This document shows, piece after piece, positions 11,620-22,988 of a DNA stretch of 64,000 bases. How positions within the stretch are numbered: position 1 is the first letter of the stretch; each line of letters begins with the position of its first letter. Source of the stretch: Gigantopelta aegis (Eukaryota; Mollusca; Gastropoda; Neomphalida; Peltospiridae). Location of the stretch: the NCBI RefSeq assembly GCF_016097555.1, contig NC_054702.1, forward strand, positions 64,401,682-64,465,681, given 5' to 3'. The notes beneath the pieces are model-generated. The model was not told where the DNA came from. It searched no databases and saw only the letters and a list, made by a program, of their open reading frames with translations. Both the position numbers and the translations under genes were made by a program.

Positions 11620-11712
11620 TGCCCCAAATGGGGAGCTGTGCTGTATTAACCATTCTCAAAGAGAATGTTACATCTCTGCACCACGGTGCGATTACAGCAC
11701 GTACAGGGTGGG
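11620..11712 (-). repeat. Fragment of (ATTC)n-tailed SINE
   Basis: The 'GTGCTGTATTAACCATTCTC...ACAGCACGTACAGGG' block is the head end of the repeat seen complete at 30742-31045 and 40973-41250. It is followed by a GGGGGT-rich run. Confidence 0.7.
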
Positions 11713-11736
11713 GGTGGGGGTGGGGATGGGGAACGT

Positions 11737-12030
11737 AGCCCAATTGTGAAGCGTTCGCTTAATGCACGGTCGGTTTGGGATCGATCCCCGTTGATGGGCC
11801 CATTGGGCTATTTCTCGTTCCAGCCGGTGCACCACGACTGGTATATCAAAGACCGTGGTATCTGCTATACTGTCTGTGGGCTGGTGCATATAAAAGATCC
11901 TTGGGCAAATGTAGCGGGTTTCCTCTCTAAGACAATATGTCAAAATTACCAAATGTTTGACATCCAATAGCCGAGGATTAATAAATCAATGTGCTCTAGT
12001 GGTGTCGTTAAACAAAACAAACTTTAACTT
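11737..12030 (+). repeat. tRNA-headed SINE, full length, 'GTCGTTAAACAAA' tail
   Basis: The head ACGTAGCCCAATTGTGAAGCG and GGGATCGATCCCC are degenerate A and B boxes. The central body contains 'TGGTGCATATAAAAGATCC'. The tail ends 'CTCTAGTGGTGTCGTTAAAC'. It is one of the best-preserved copies in the window. Confidence 0.85.
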
Positions 12031-12439
12031 TTTACGCACAATGTTCGTACCTTTTACGGTAACGTCAAAAACGCCAAGTTGTCAAAACTAGCAAACCTGC
12101 TCAACCGGCCACCTGTATTAAGCAACCACCTGTTTTAAAATATCATCTTTTTCGGCTCCCTGTGGTGGCTGCTTTACAGATTTTATTGTAGGAAGCAGCT
12201 TTTTAATTGTAAAAAACATTGGTATCCTTAGCAAGTTGTGTAGATTCATAACTATTATACAAGCATTTCTGTTTCTCCTGAGACTTCTATTATGTATAAT
12301 TTATCAAACCATGTCATCTTGAAGCTGTTATATTATGTACAAATTTATGTATATCTTACATTTTCAGTGTGTAATATATTTCAAATAACATACTTCAAGA
12401 ATTTGATAACTTTGCAAATTAGAAGGTGCCAAAAAGTGT

Positions 12440-12575
12440 GTGTGTGTGTGTGGGGGGGGGGGGGGGGCCGCACACACACATAAATACATGTATATAAAAA
12501 CAACATCGCTGCTCCCAGTGTGTGTGTGGGGGCATATGCCCCCTTACCCCCCCCCCCCCCCCCCTACGCTAGTGT
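12440..12575. repeat. (TG)n, poly-G and poly-C tracts
   Basis: A (TG)n run leads into about 17 G at 12451, and a poly-C run of about 16 lies near 12549. The two can pair as an imperfect hairpin ('GCATATGCCCCC' sits between). Poly-C is followed by 'TACGCTAGTG', like the ends of a short hAT-type element at 57668-57848. Confidence 0.6.
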
Positions 12576-13216
12576 AACGTACTAGGGTGATACTCCATAA
12601 GTGACGTATGCATTCAGTCATCAAATAGAAACATTTCAATAGCAATTTCACACTGAAAGCTGTTCAGCGTTCAGAAAACAATAAACGTTATGCATTAGTT
12701 TATTTTGATGTAAGGACATCCAAAATGACGTCATTCGAGTTTGACGTCATTTCGATATATACTATTTCCCTCTCTAGGTACTTAATTTTGTCTGGGCATT
12801 TCTATTGAAAAAACTATTACTGAAGATGGTACCGTGCAGGTGAAAGAGATACAAGTCAATTTCATGAAAGTGGTATTGAAGGATATGCACGTTAACCTAT
12901 TCCACTGGTTGTGGACGCCGTGCATTATACCAGGGTATAGTCTTTGACCAAGTGTGAAAACTTGAATGCAATAAGAAAACTTGAATGCAATAACAAATTG
13001 CTTGCTTGGAAGATTGTGATGGTCCTTCGTACACTTATGTTGTAATAATTAGAGAGAAGTCGGATCCAAGTCAGAAATGTGCTTAGCTTATTTACCAGAA
13101 CTACCCAGAGGTGCAATTCGTATGATGTCAGCATACATTATTCTGTTCCAGAGGCAGATAACTTCTTTGCCCTGAATCAAACGAGCTGCTGATGATGAAT
13201 GAGTAGCAAAGCCCCA
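12576..13216. other. Intergenic DNA with two CRE octamers
   Basis: No gene seen. Two TGACGTCA octamers lie 16 bases apart at 12726 and 12742. A short direct repeat ('AACTTGAATGCAATAA') occurs at 12959-12992. Confidence 0.5.
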
Positions 13217-13361
13217 GGAACACTCTATACCACAGGGCTGGTGCTTATAAAACCTTTAGTCTAGACTCGAGACTCTAACAGACAACGACATACAAATTGT
13301 AAGCGTGTGACGTCATTAGAGATTGAGTCTGGACTCTAAAAGTTTTATAAGCACTGGCCCA
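13217..13361. mobile_element. MITE with 30-bp imperfect TIRs (hAT-like ends)
   Basis: The left end CAGGGCTGGTGCTTATAAAAC and the reverse complement of the right end CTGGGCCAGTGCTTATAAAAC pair over about 30 bp. The CAGGG-type start suggests hAT. A CRE octamer (13308) lies inside. I could not see a clean 8-bp target duplication. Confidence 0.65.
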
Positions 13362-14196
13362 GGTGTCACTACTTCACGGATCTCCATTTACCCCCACAGT
13401 CTCAGTAGAGCAGATCTAACCAATTATCTTTGGAAAAAAGGTATGCTTTATGAGACATCTGTAACCCCCCCCCCCCCCCCCCCCCCCCAACAACAAAAAC
13501 CAAAAAACCCAAACAAAACCCCCCACCAAAACAAAGAATTGGTGAGCATAACAAGGAGGCTAAAGACTGATGACAGTGTAAGCATGCAAGAAGACACAAT
13601 TCTTAGCCATAAATCCTGTTTACTACCAAAGCTACTTCCATATATCAGACCACTCGGGGAAATGTACCTTATACACAGAAAAAAGAAAAGAAAAAATTCA
13701 GAATTGAATTACAAATGACAATATTTCAGTATTTGCCTGTTTGTAACACTTATAAAATTGTATTGAGGTGGTTGAATAGGATATATAATAAATGCTAATG
13801 GATATGGTAGGCGAGTGATTTTATTCAACAGTGCATTTGTATAATGTAATATCGATTTGATACCGCAGTTTGAGATCACCACGTGGAATATAGAAATCGT
13901 ATTTATACTTTTGTTAACAAGTTCACGATTAAAGTATTTCCCTTGTAAAGTTTTACGATGTCAGTATCGCTTCATAGTTGTTGTTTTTTTTAGTTTGATG
14001 AGTACCAATGCATCTGATCGTATTAAAAAAAAACAAAAAAACATCGTAATTTAAACAATTGTACTTATAAAAATGGATATGAAGTGCAATTACGATAAAA
14101 TATCTAAAACTGATTGAACACGATGACACGGTGTCCCGTCATTGAGTGTAGGCTAAAATTAAACTTGGCGTTCGATTTGTTTTGTTTTTGAGGATT

Positions 14197-14227
<31 letters not shown>

Positions 14228-14443
14228 GGGGGGGATCGCTTTGTTAGGTACGTTTGCACAGCAGTATTATTATTTAAAAATTAAATAAAGATAATTTTAA
14301 TTTATATTTCTTTAATAAGTCAAGTAAACAAATTTCAAAAGTGCCAACGGAACGCATATATCATGACGCTACGCGTTTTCGATAGGATAAGCGAAATATA
14401 TTAACAAGAAAACCCACCGAAATATATAATAAAAAATTAGGAC

Positions 14444-14526
<83 letters not shown>

Positions 14527-15093
14527 GAATGAATGTTTAACGACACCCCAGCACAAAAATACACATCGGCTATTGGGTGTCACAAATGGTAAGTATATGA
14601 AAATATTTATTATGTTATATAATAAAGAGACCATTTCATGTGTGAAAACCATAATGATAATAGGCCTATAGGCTAATCGAAGCAAGTAACCCAATAAATT
14701 GCGAAAACCCACACATTTGCAACGTCCTATTCGGACTACGAAGCAAGGTGAAACGTACGTGCTAAAATTAAATTATAAAACATCTTTCCGACCATGGTGA
14801 CGCCATGAAGGCGTTGTAATGAGGGCATGGTTCAAGGTAGTTACCTCATCCATCACTCGAGATTCGTCTAGTTAGACCACGGTTATTGCGGACATTGAGA
14901 AACTGAAACTAAAATTATTTACAAAAACATATTTTTGTAGGAGGATGGGATGGACAGATGGCGATTATTTAATTTGATTGCAGAAAAAATAAAATGAACG
15001 AAAAATGTGTACCGGTACTTTAAGTATAAAACATGATCTACTTTGGTATTTTGCATCTTCCGCTATTCAGGGTTCAGTAGATAATTTTATAGT
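13362..15093. other. Low-complexity intergenic DNA
   Basis: No gene seen. It contains poly-C (13466-13488), poly-G (14207-14234) and about 78 bp of (TA)n (14446-14523). A 70-bp fragment of the (ATTC)n-tailed SINE lies at 14524-14593. Confidence 0.7.
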
Positions 15094-16790
15094 TTGTTTA
15101 GTTTAACGACACCACTATAGCACATTGATTTATCAATCATCAGCTATTGGATATCAAACATTTAGTAATTTTGATTCGTAGTCATCAGAGGAAACCCGCT
15201 ACATTTTTCCATTAAGGTCAACGAGTCACTTTTTGGATCCTTGTTTTGGCTTCGTACACAATAAATAAAACATATCCAAAGTTAAAATGTTGATATGATA
15301 TATTTGATAAAAGGTACTTTTTATTTCTTTCATCTTTTAAAGGGACACACACTAGTTACGGCTAGTTGTTAACCATTACGGCGTTGTTTTTCGCTATTAA
15401 ACCCATTTTTTTCACAAATAAAATTGCACTTTACTTACAGTTTATTATTTAGAATATACATTTCCATTCACCTGAAGTGTTTTTTGGTAATCCTGGTAAT
15501 CCTGGTGTTTGTAATACCACAAAATGCATTTTTCGTATTTCTGAAAAACGGACGCACGTTTGAGAAAAAACCGTTGAGCAGACAAGGTCTAATCTATTTT
15601 TAGACGGGATATTTCCATTTCAATGTCACAGACGTTGGTATACCACGTGACCGTTATCATTTTGGTTCGGTTTGTTTTCTCGTGCACGGTTCGCGCGATC
15701 AACATCATTTGTTGTTGTTCATTTGTGAGATTTTTCTTCACAGTTCGTGAACATTTTCAGTAACAATAAACTTCAGACAAGTAAGTATCTCAATACAAAA
15801 CGTTACAAACCCTTAAAACCAATAATTTTGCTAAGTCCTACGATATCTGGAGAGGGGATACAACCAGGACAGAACAGTTGGTACATGTCCAGGAGAGGTG
15901 AAAAGAACGCACCTCAAGTCTGTGAAATTTGTCGTGACGTAGGCATTGTTGTGCTTCGAGCGACATCTACCGGTGCCATCAGAATACAAACTTTCAAAAT
16001 TATTTCAAGCAATTGGGACATGGGGATTCCCATGGTATTTATCGATATAAAACCTGCTTTTTCACTCCATTTGATAAAAACGTGATCTAAGTGTGTTACA
16101 GGTTTGTAGATTAAGCAAATTATAATTTATTTTCGCTGGATGGAACTAGGGTGTGCGGCTTTAAAACTTAAACTTAATATTTTGTCCAGAATTGTGAAAC
16201 ATAAAAAATACCGACCTGTAAACAGCGTTGTCTGCATGTTAATATACCAGTTTTTATTTTAATGTGGCGCAGCATTGTAATATAACTAATTTTGAATTTG
16301 AATGACGTCAGTATTCCAATGACGTCACTTTACATTTCGTTACAATAACCATACACTGGATAGATCTACATGACGTTTCCGTTTCAAGAATGCTGAAAAA
16401 ATTCAAATGCAAAATTGCTATTGAAAATGTTGTTTGAACATTACTAATATATCTGAATGTGTTTGAAGAAAAAAATGTGATTAAAAAATTGTAACTTTTA
16501 CAAAATATGGATTTCAAGTGAAATTACGGTAAGATATGCTACATTTACTGTGTACGAAGCCAAAACAAGGGTGCGAAAAGTGACTGTCGTCGACCTTAGT
16601 AGCAAGGAATCTTTTATATGCACCAACCCACAGACAGGATAACACATACCACGGCCTTTGGTATACTAGTCATGGTGCACTGGCTAGAACGAGAAATAGC
16701 CCAATGGGCCCAGCGACGGGGATCGATCCCAGATAGACCGAGCATCAAGCGAACGCTTTACCACTGTGCTAATCTCGATTGAGATTCAAA
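15094..16790 (-). repeat. tRNA-headed SINE split by a TIR element
   Basis: The SINE tail half (15094-15214) and its body/head half (16597-16790) form one minus-strand SINE. Between them lies the TIR element 15215-16596. The uninterrupted sequence in other copies reads CCATTAGTAGCAAGG. Here it is CCATTA, then the element, then TAGTAGCAAGG, so the TA was duplicated. Confidence 0.88.
15215..16596. mobile_element. TIR DNA element with TA target duplication (1,382 bp)
   Basis: The ends AGGTC...GACCT extend into TIRs of about 60 bp ('TTGTTTTGGCTTCGTACACA' left, its complement right). A shorter relative with the same TIRs lies at 37520-38001 in gene A intron 1. The TA duplication at 15213-15214/16597-16598 is typical of Tc1/mariner-like or related integration. 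No transposase is recognisable, so it is probably non-autonomous. An ORF at 15747-16085 (112 codons) with 'CEICRDVG' is unrecognised. CRE octamers are at 16303 and 16320. Confidence 0.8.
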
Positions 16791-18149
16791 ACTTCTACTG
16801 GCGTCGTTTGAATCTCGACGGCGAGTAAATAAATCAGCACTGGAAATTTTACAGGACGGATTCTGACACTAATATCGAACGTTCGTAAAAATCCAAACAC
16901 CTGTTGTCGGCAAATATATGTTCCTCCAACATGATCGTTTTTTACATACCTGACAATGTCAAGATTAGTAAATTTCCAAGCTTTTAATCCTTCTGACGTT
17001 CAAAGTGACTCCATTTTTTTTTTTAAATGGCTGAATATGATCCTATAGTCTGTTCTAAAGATTGTTAATATTATTGTGTACATTCCACCTCTATTGGCGG
17101 TCCATTTTTTCTAGTGAAATTGTATGTTTTGACTTGCATCTTATATGAGTCGCTTTGCATTAATGCTAAACATTAAATAAATTTATATAAATAACTGGAG
17201 AAAAAAAAAAAATATATATATAGTCATTTATTAGTAGTTGGACTATCACATAGTGAACATATTGTCATGGCTGTCCCAACAATTTTCGTAACTGCTGTGA
17301 CGTGGACCTTTCTCTAGTAATTTTAATATTGGACAAAACACAATATTTATTTTTACATTTAGTAGTAATTATTTGCATATTTGCTTGTATTCTGTAATGT
17401 CTGGAACTATGCCATTTATTATAGTTATTGTTTAATGAAATTCTTAGTAGTGCCGTTTGTCGTGTCGCGCACTATAGGCAAAAACGAAATTGCGGGACTA
17501 TTGTTATTATTAGTGATCGTTTGGATGCACAATGCGAGCTACATTTAGTTGTATTTCATAATAATATGTTTATAGTGTATGAAATTATGTTTGTAAATAG
17601 TTGCCGTAATTTATTTATGGGATATTAGTATATTACGATCGCTAAATGTGTTAATTTAATGTTTGACGTCCGTGTTTTGGTCTTGCGGTCTTCGACTTTA
17701 TTTAATTCCCAAATTCCTGTGCATATAAAAACTATGACACAACGTTGACATTAATATTATTGATGTAAATATTTTCATAACTGCAAAGTGTGTGTACTTA
17801 CACACTGAAAACATTCCATGGGCTCATAAATAAGCCTGGGATAAATTTCCGTTTGATCTACTATTTTGACATGGCAGCCGGGATTGACCTTGCCCTTCAG
17901 TAAAGTTTATTTTCCTCCAAAACTTGTACGATCGATTAGCTATTTTCTTAGTTAAACGTATCCTAATATTGTTTGTACATTATGGCAAATCATTTTATTA
18001 ATTAAGTGAGGTAATAACTGTAAAACTGATTACTGTAATATTAGTGCTTTTAGGAACTATATCCTTGTACGCTGAGAACCTGTTTACACATACTGGTTGC
18101 TAAGGTCCGATATATCGGTACACAATGTTTGTAAACAACAGTATAAACA

Positions 18150-18790
18150 TGCTGTTTTTATAATATTCCCAAAGGCTTTTTTATTAAAACTATTTTATAT
18201 TGAAATTAGACCAAAAAAGCAATTGTGTAGTGATAGTCACGTATTTATGCACATTAGAATTTTTTGTATTATTAACCCGAATTCCCAATGTCTTTGCAAT
18301 GCACTTTAGCATGTCTTTGTGCCTAGTGAATAATGTCGTTTTCACAATAATCCCAAAGGCTTTTTCATTAAAACTATTTTATATTGAAATTAGACCAAAA
18401 AAGCAATTGTATAATAATAGTCTCATATTTATGCACATTAGAATTTGTTTGTATTATTAGCTTGAATTCCCAATGTATTTGCTATGCAAAATGAGCGTGT
18501 TTTGTGCCTGGTTAATAATGTCGTTTTTATAAATATTCTAAAGGCTTTTTCTGTAAAATTGTTTTACGCAAATTTTAGACTAGAAAAGCAATTAAGAAAT
18601 GTTAGTTTTATCTTTATGCACTTTAGAAATTCGCAGAATTAATTATTTCAAGTTGGTAATGCTTTTGCTATGGGCTAAACTGACGTATTTACAAAAGTTG
18701 AAATTTCTTAGGATTTAGAGTGTGCATTTACAAACTGTAAACTGCAAACGGAAGCTGGACCAAAAAGCAATTACTTTATTTATTGAGCAA
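18150..18790 (+). repeat. 184-bp tandem repeat, about 3.5 units
   Basis: Units are phased by 'CCCAAAGGCTTTTT' at about 18168 and 18352, and 'TCTAAAGGC' at about 18537. 'GACCAAAAAAGCAATT' recurs with the same spacing. Divergence rises towards the last unit. The array lies inside the long-TIR element. Confidence 0.85.
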
Positions 18791-18867
18791 TTGTGTGCAT
18801 AACGTAATTATTAAATGAAATGATATTTATTTTGTAAAGATAGATCTCTTCCTAGCGTGACGTAATT

Positions 18868-18950
18868 TCTGATTGGCTGTTATGACGTCACGTGGTACCT
18901 AAGAAACAGTATAAAAGGCTGACGTCAATGGACGTCAACGGTTGTTCTCT
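18868..18950 (+). promoter_or_regulatory. Candidate RNA polymerase II promoter inside the long-TIR element
   Basis: In order there are an inverted CCAAT box (GATTGGCTG, 18870), TGACGTCACGTGG (CRE plus E-box, 18883), a TATA box (TATAAAAGG, 18910) and a second CRE (18920). Spacing fits a plus-strand start near 18940. No long ORF follows; the first ATG (18964) opens only a five-codon frame. Confidence 0.5.
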
Positions 18951-19429
18951 CACTTGTTCGCGGTATGACAAACAAAGATTAAAGACATGTCCCCTTGTCC
19001 AACTTTTCAACTTTATTACATTGTATACATTTAAATTGACACTGGAATAACTTTTACTTATATTTTTTAAGTCAAATTTTATTAACTTTACCATCTTTAT
19101 TTAATTAACTTGTTTTATGGAAGCAATATTTATAAGCAACTGCAAGCTGTTTACATTTATTGGAGATTTAATCTCACTGGTTTGATATAACTAGAGCTGA
19201 AAGGAAGAGATCTATCTATATGTTGGAAACTTACCTGTGAACATTAACTTTATTTCTATTTACTCATCACCTTTAAATAAATTTATAATTCTGAAAACTG
19301 GAACACTTCGTCTTTGTCATCTGTGGATGTTATTTGTATTCTCTGGACTTTGTTAATATCCTTGGGACGCGGCCACAACAATATATACAATTAAAAGCAC
19401 ACATTTTTATTACATTTTGATACATGTAT

Positions 19430-19485
<56 letters not shown>

Positions 19486-19918
19486 AATATATAAAAATGA
19501 GTGCTTTTAATTGTATATATTTTCACTATGTAATAGTCCAACTACTAATAAATGACTATAATTTTTTTTTTTTTTTTTTTTTTCCAGTTATTTATATAAA
19601 TTTATTTAATGTTTAGCATTAATGCAAAGTGACTCTTATAAGATGCAAGTCAAAACATACAATTTCACTAGAAAAAATGGACCGCCAATAAAGGTGGAAT
19701 GTACACAATAATAATAACAAGCTTTAGAACAGACTAGGCCTATAGGATGATATTCAGCCATTTATTAAAAAAATGGAGTCACTTTGAACGTCAGAAGGAT
19801 TAAAAGCTTGAACATTTACTAATCTTGCCATTGTCAGGTATGTAAAAAACGATCATGTTGGAGGAACATATATTTGAAGCCAACAGTAGTTTGATTTTTT
19901 TACGAACGTTCGATATTA

Positions 19919-20226
19919 TTGTCCGAACCAAATTGTTAACAACTACAAAAAATTACTCTCCTACCTTTAATTGCCATTAGATTTCCTCCAAAGTTTGTCC
20001 AGACACAAATCACAAAAAACCCACTACAAATATACAGATTCCACACACGAGACTGCAACGATGTCGCCGATATTGTCTTTGCTGAGATTGCATAGGGAAA
20101 AATACATGCAGTTTTCTGCCGTCTGCCATGTTGCTTGTTTATGGAATACTCTTCAAGAGGGGTGAAAGCCTCCAAAGTATGTGACACAATTACTATGAAA
20201 TCCATGATCTCTAGTGGTATTATTAA

Positions 20227-20265
<39 letters not shown>

Positions 20266-20586
20266 TAATAATATGACGTCATCACGTTTGCTTTTATATC
20301 GTAACATGTTATGACGTTGTTAGATTAAGTCCTATCCTTTCACCCCTCTTGAAGAATATTCCATAAAAAGTCAAAATGGCAGCTGATACAAAATTACATG
20401 CTTTTTTCCCTATGCGCTCTCAGCGAAGTCAATATAGGTGACATAATTATCATCTGGTATGTGGAATCTGTATCATTGTAATTGTTTTTTCAAGATTTGT
20501 GTCTGGACAAACTTTGGAGGAAATCTAACGGCAATTAAAAGTAGGAGAGTAATTTTTCGTAGTTGTTAACAATTTGGTTCGGACAA
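19919..20586. mobile_element. TIR element (668 bp) nested in the right arm of the long-TIR element
   Basis: The ends TTGTCCGAACCAAATTGTTA and its inverted copy head arms of about 250 bp around an (AAT)n loop (20226-20271). TA is duplicated at 19917-19918 and 20587-20588. The left arm of the host element preserves the empty site (ACTAATATCG in reverse). A related stretch occurs at 32280-32420 in gene A. It has no coding capacity. Confidence 0.88.
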
Positions 20587-21032
20587 TAGTGTCAGAATCC
20601 GTCCACAGGTGCTTGATTAGCAGATATCAAAATAAATTCTTATTATTTTTTAAATTAAAAAATATTTGCAAAATAAGCTAATAAAAACAATACAAAACAT
20701 CATCTAACCAAAATTTTACCTTTCTGTCACGTATTTGAAAGTGTCTTAATATCGACCCCCGTCTACTATAATTAGACCCAGTCCACCCTCCGCCCCCTAA
20801 ACAGATAATCAATCGCACCAAAATGGCGAGTCTTTTATAGGATCGAACTTAAAACCCCCAAAACAAACACGTTATATGACTATAACATTGACATGTATGA
20901 AGAGAATATCATTAAATATTGTGAAAAAATATATAATTGACCAATCTACAAGTGCCTGTGCTGTGATCGACCTTAATAAAAACATTCATCAAACCTCCTA
21001 AATGATATGTACATTTTGTTCCAAACAAATAC

Positions 21033-21096
21033 CTGAACCAGCTGGTCCAATCATGAGTATTTTATATCCCACATCAGTTGAATAAGACCCTCCCAT
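21033..21096 (-). pseudogene. Orphan first exon of a third ARF-like GTPase gene
   Basis: From ATG 21096 the exon reads MGGSYSTDVGYKILMIGPAG-S-G and ends at an AG|GTATTTG donor in phase 1, exactly as in genes A and B. It has a Gly-2/Ser-6 myristoylation-type start and the first half of the P-loop (GPAGSG). No exon carrying the remaining G motifs is seen down to position 1 on the minus strand. It is probably a truncated paralogue, although exons beyond the window or very diverged ones cannot be excluded. The mini-ORF stop that overlaps the start in genes A and B is CGA here. Confidence 0.7.
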
Positions 21097-21104
21097 CGGA
21101 ACGG

Positions 21105-21260
21105 CTTTTTCATTTGATGACAACCAATATATTTTAATTTAACGACACTCAGTTTAAATTCGCATTAGCGTTATTAAAATGTACGTCATAATGTAAACAA
21201 GCAACGCAACAATGGGGTTTTGTAATGACGTCATAAGCTGTGTTCACATTTATGGTCCGT
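21105..21260 (-). promoter_or_regulatory. 5' region of the orphan ARF-like exon with CRE
   Basis: The block 'GTACGTCATAATGTAAACAAGCAACGC' to 'TGTAATGACGTCATAAGC' matches the region upstream of gene A (38165-38300) and the relic at 40500-40670. TGACGTCA lies at 21226-21233, about 130 bases before the ATG, as in gene A. Confidence 0.7.
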
Positions 21261-21620
21261 TTACACCACGGGCATTCTAGGTGTATGATAAGTACCAGTC
21301 GATGGAACACTCATGCTCGCTACACTATATTCCCTGTCTTCATATATATATATATATATAAAGCATATAAAAGTAAATTTCTAAGTACCCACACAAAACC
21401 GACCCCCACCTACTCCTTTAGTAAGTCTATACTAGTACAGTGATTTTATTTTATCTCATGGAAACACAGAAAGGAAAAGTAAGAATCAGTCAGGTAATGG
21501 GGGTGAGGTGTAGCTCAGTATTATAGTATATGCCACAGAGCCATCGATTTTTCTACCCCAACCAGTGCCCCACAAAGGCTGCGATATATGCAGTCCTATC
21601 TGTAAGGAATTGCATATAAA

Positions 21621-21925
21621 ATATCCCTGGATGCTATGTGATAGGAGTGGCATTAAAGGCATTCTCTCTCACCATCAATGTACACGACGTGTCAAAATAT
21701 CCCTGAATGCTATGTGATAGGAGTGGCATTAAAGGCATTCACTCTCACCATCAATGTACACCACGTGTCAAAATATCCCTGAATGCTATGTGATAGGAGT
21801 GGCATTAAAGGCATTCTCTCTCACCCTCAATGTACACCACGTGTGAAAATATCCCTGAATGCTATGTGATAGAAGTGGCATTAAAGGCATTCTCTCTCAC
21901 CATCAATGTACACGACGTGTCAAAA
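21621..21925 (+). repeat. 76-bp tandem repeat, 4 units
   Basis: 'ATGCTATGTGATAGGAGTGG' recurs at 21631, 21707, 21783 and 21859, exactly 76 bases apart, with very few differences. Middle units carry CCACGTGT (E-box-like) and outer ones CGACGTGT. It is preceded by a degenerate tRNA-headed SINE (about 21505-21620) that seems to have seeded the unit. Confidence 0.93.
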
Positions 21926-21959
21926 TATCCGAAACATTAGACACCAAACATTCATAATT

Positions 21960-22127
21960 TAAAATGTGCTGCGATACAATATTGAAGTACATTTAATTAC
22001 CCCCCCAACCCCCCCCCAAAAAAACCCCCCACCACACACCCCCCAAAAAAACAAAAAAACAACCCCAAAACAAAATATCTTAAGAAATAACCAAGCAAAC
22101 AATTAAAAGTCAAATTGTTTTGGTTTA
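21960..22127. other. A/C-rich low-complexity stretch
   Basis: Runs of C and A (21990-22075) with no coding or repeat-family identity. It borders the left TIR of the following element. Confidence 0.6.
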
Positions 22128-22624
22128 TAATCTAGGCTCTAGAAAATGGTTGTTACGGCATTTTGGGGTAGAATATGGTATACAGTTGTTTTTATATGAT
22201 TTGGACCTGCTGATTCCAAAAATGCTGTATACCAAACTGAATTTTGTGTTGTTAACCCCCTAAAGCCCCAAAACAAGATGGCCGCCATATTTTATATAAG
22301 ATTGGATTATTTCTCATCTAATTGAGATATTATAGTCATCTCAGATCTGTTTTTGACATTTGAAGTACCCGGTAGTTCAATGAAAGCAAATTCAAGTATG
22401 TAGGATATAAATATTTACAGGAAAGGTCACGGTCACATTTTCAAGAACACTTCAATAGAAGAAGAACCATATTATTATTCTCAGCTAAGGTGTAATAGCT
22501 AATAGCCCAACTCTGTTATAGGAGTTTTCTTACACAAACAATATATTTAAACATGTAATTAAATATTCCAACTTGTCTTTACAATAGAGTATTTATGTTT
22601 GGTATTCGTGCACCTAATAGCGGT

Positions 22625-22663
<39 letters not shown>

Positions 22664-22988
22664 GGGAGTAGATGCCCACATTTGAAATTCTAAAAAGATC
22701 CTTAGATTTCTAACATTGGTCCAGCAGAATTTTTGTTGATATAACTCTGGCATACACCAAGACTTAGCAATGCACTATCTCGGTTTGGTCAAAGACATGC
22801 TGAAGATCCTAACTTTATGCTATAGTGGGAATATCTGCAGATGGTGAAAGTGCTGTTGATGTTTATCTGTGTTAACGAATTGGCATTTGGGAGCTACACA
22901 TCTTTGCATTCCAATGTATGCTTCCCTATTTTCACACATATGATCGTACAAATTATGCAAACTGGGGGGTATTATATATCTTGCTGAG

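Larger units (their letters stand above)
16854..20604. mobile_element. Long-TIR DNA element (about 3.1 kb plus a nested insertion)
   Basis: The left arm 16854-17257 and right arm 19522-19918 plus 20587-20604 are near-perfect inverted copies of about 400 bp. They begin GGACGGATTCTGACACTA. Flanks are ACA on both sides, a possible 3-bp duplication. The interior holds a short ORF (17428-17628, unrecognised), 184-bp tandem repeats, a promoter-like cluster and an (AC)n hairpin (19378-19525). No transposase is seen. The right arm is interrupted by another TIR element. Confidence 0.85.

Noticed and set aside
14437..14712. ORFs rich in Ile-Tyr around 14.4-14.7 kb, and similar ones at 35.6, 53.1 and 60.6 kb
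   Set aside because: They are translations of (TA)n tracts.
15747..16085. 112-codon ORF as a transposase of the TA-target element
   Set aside because: No DDE/D motif, helix-turn-helix or family resemblance is visible, and the frame is short.
19936..20307. 123-codon ORF on the minus strand
   Set aside because: It runs through an (AAT)n tract and one arm of a TIR element, and has no family resemblance.
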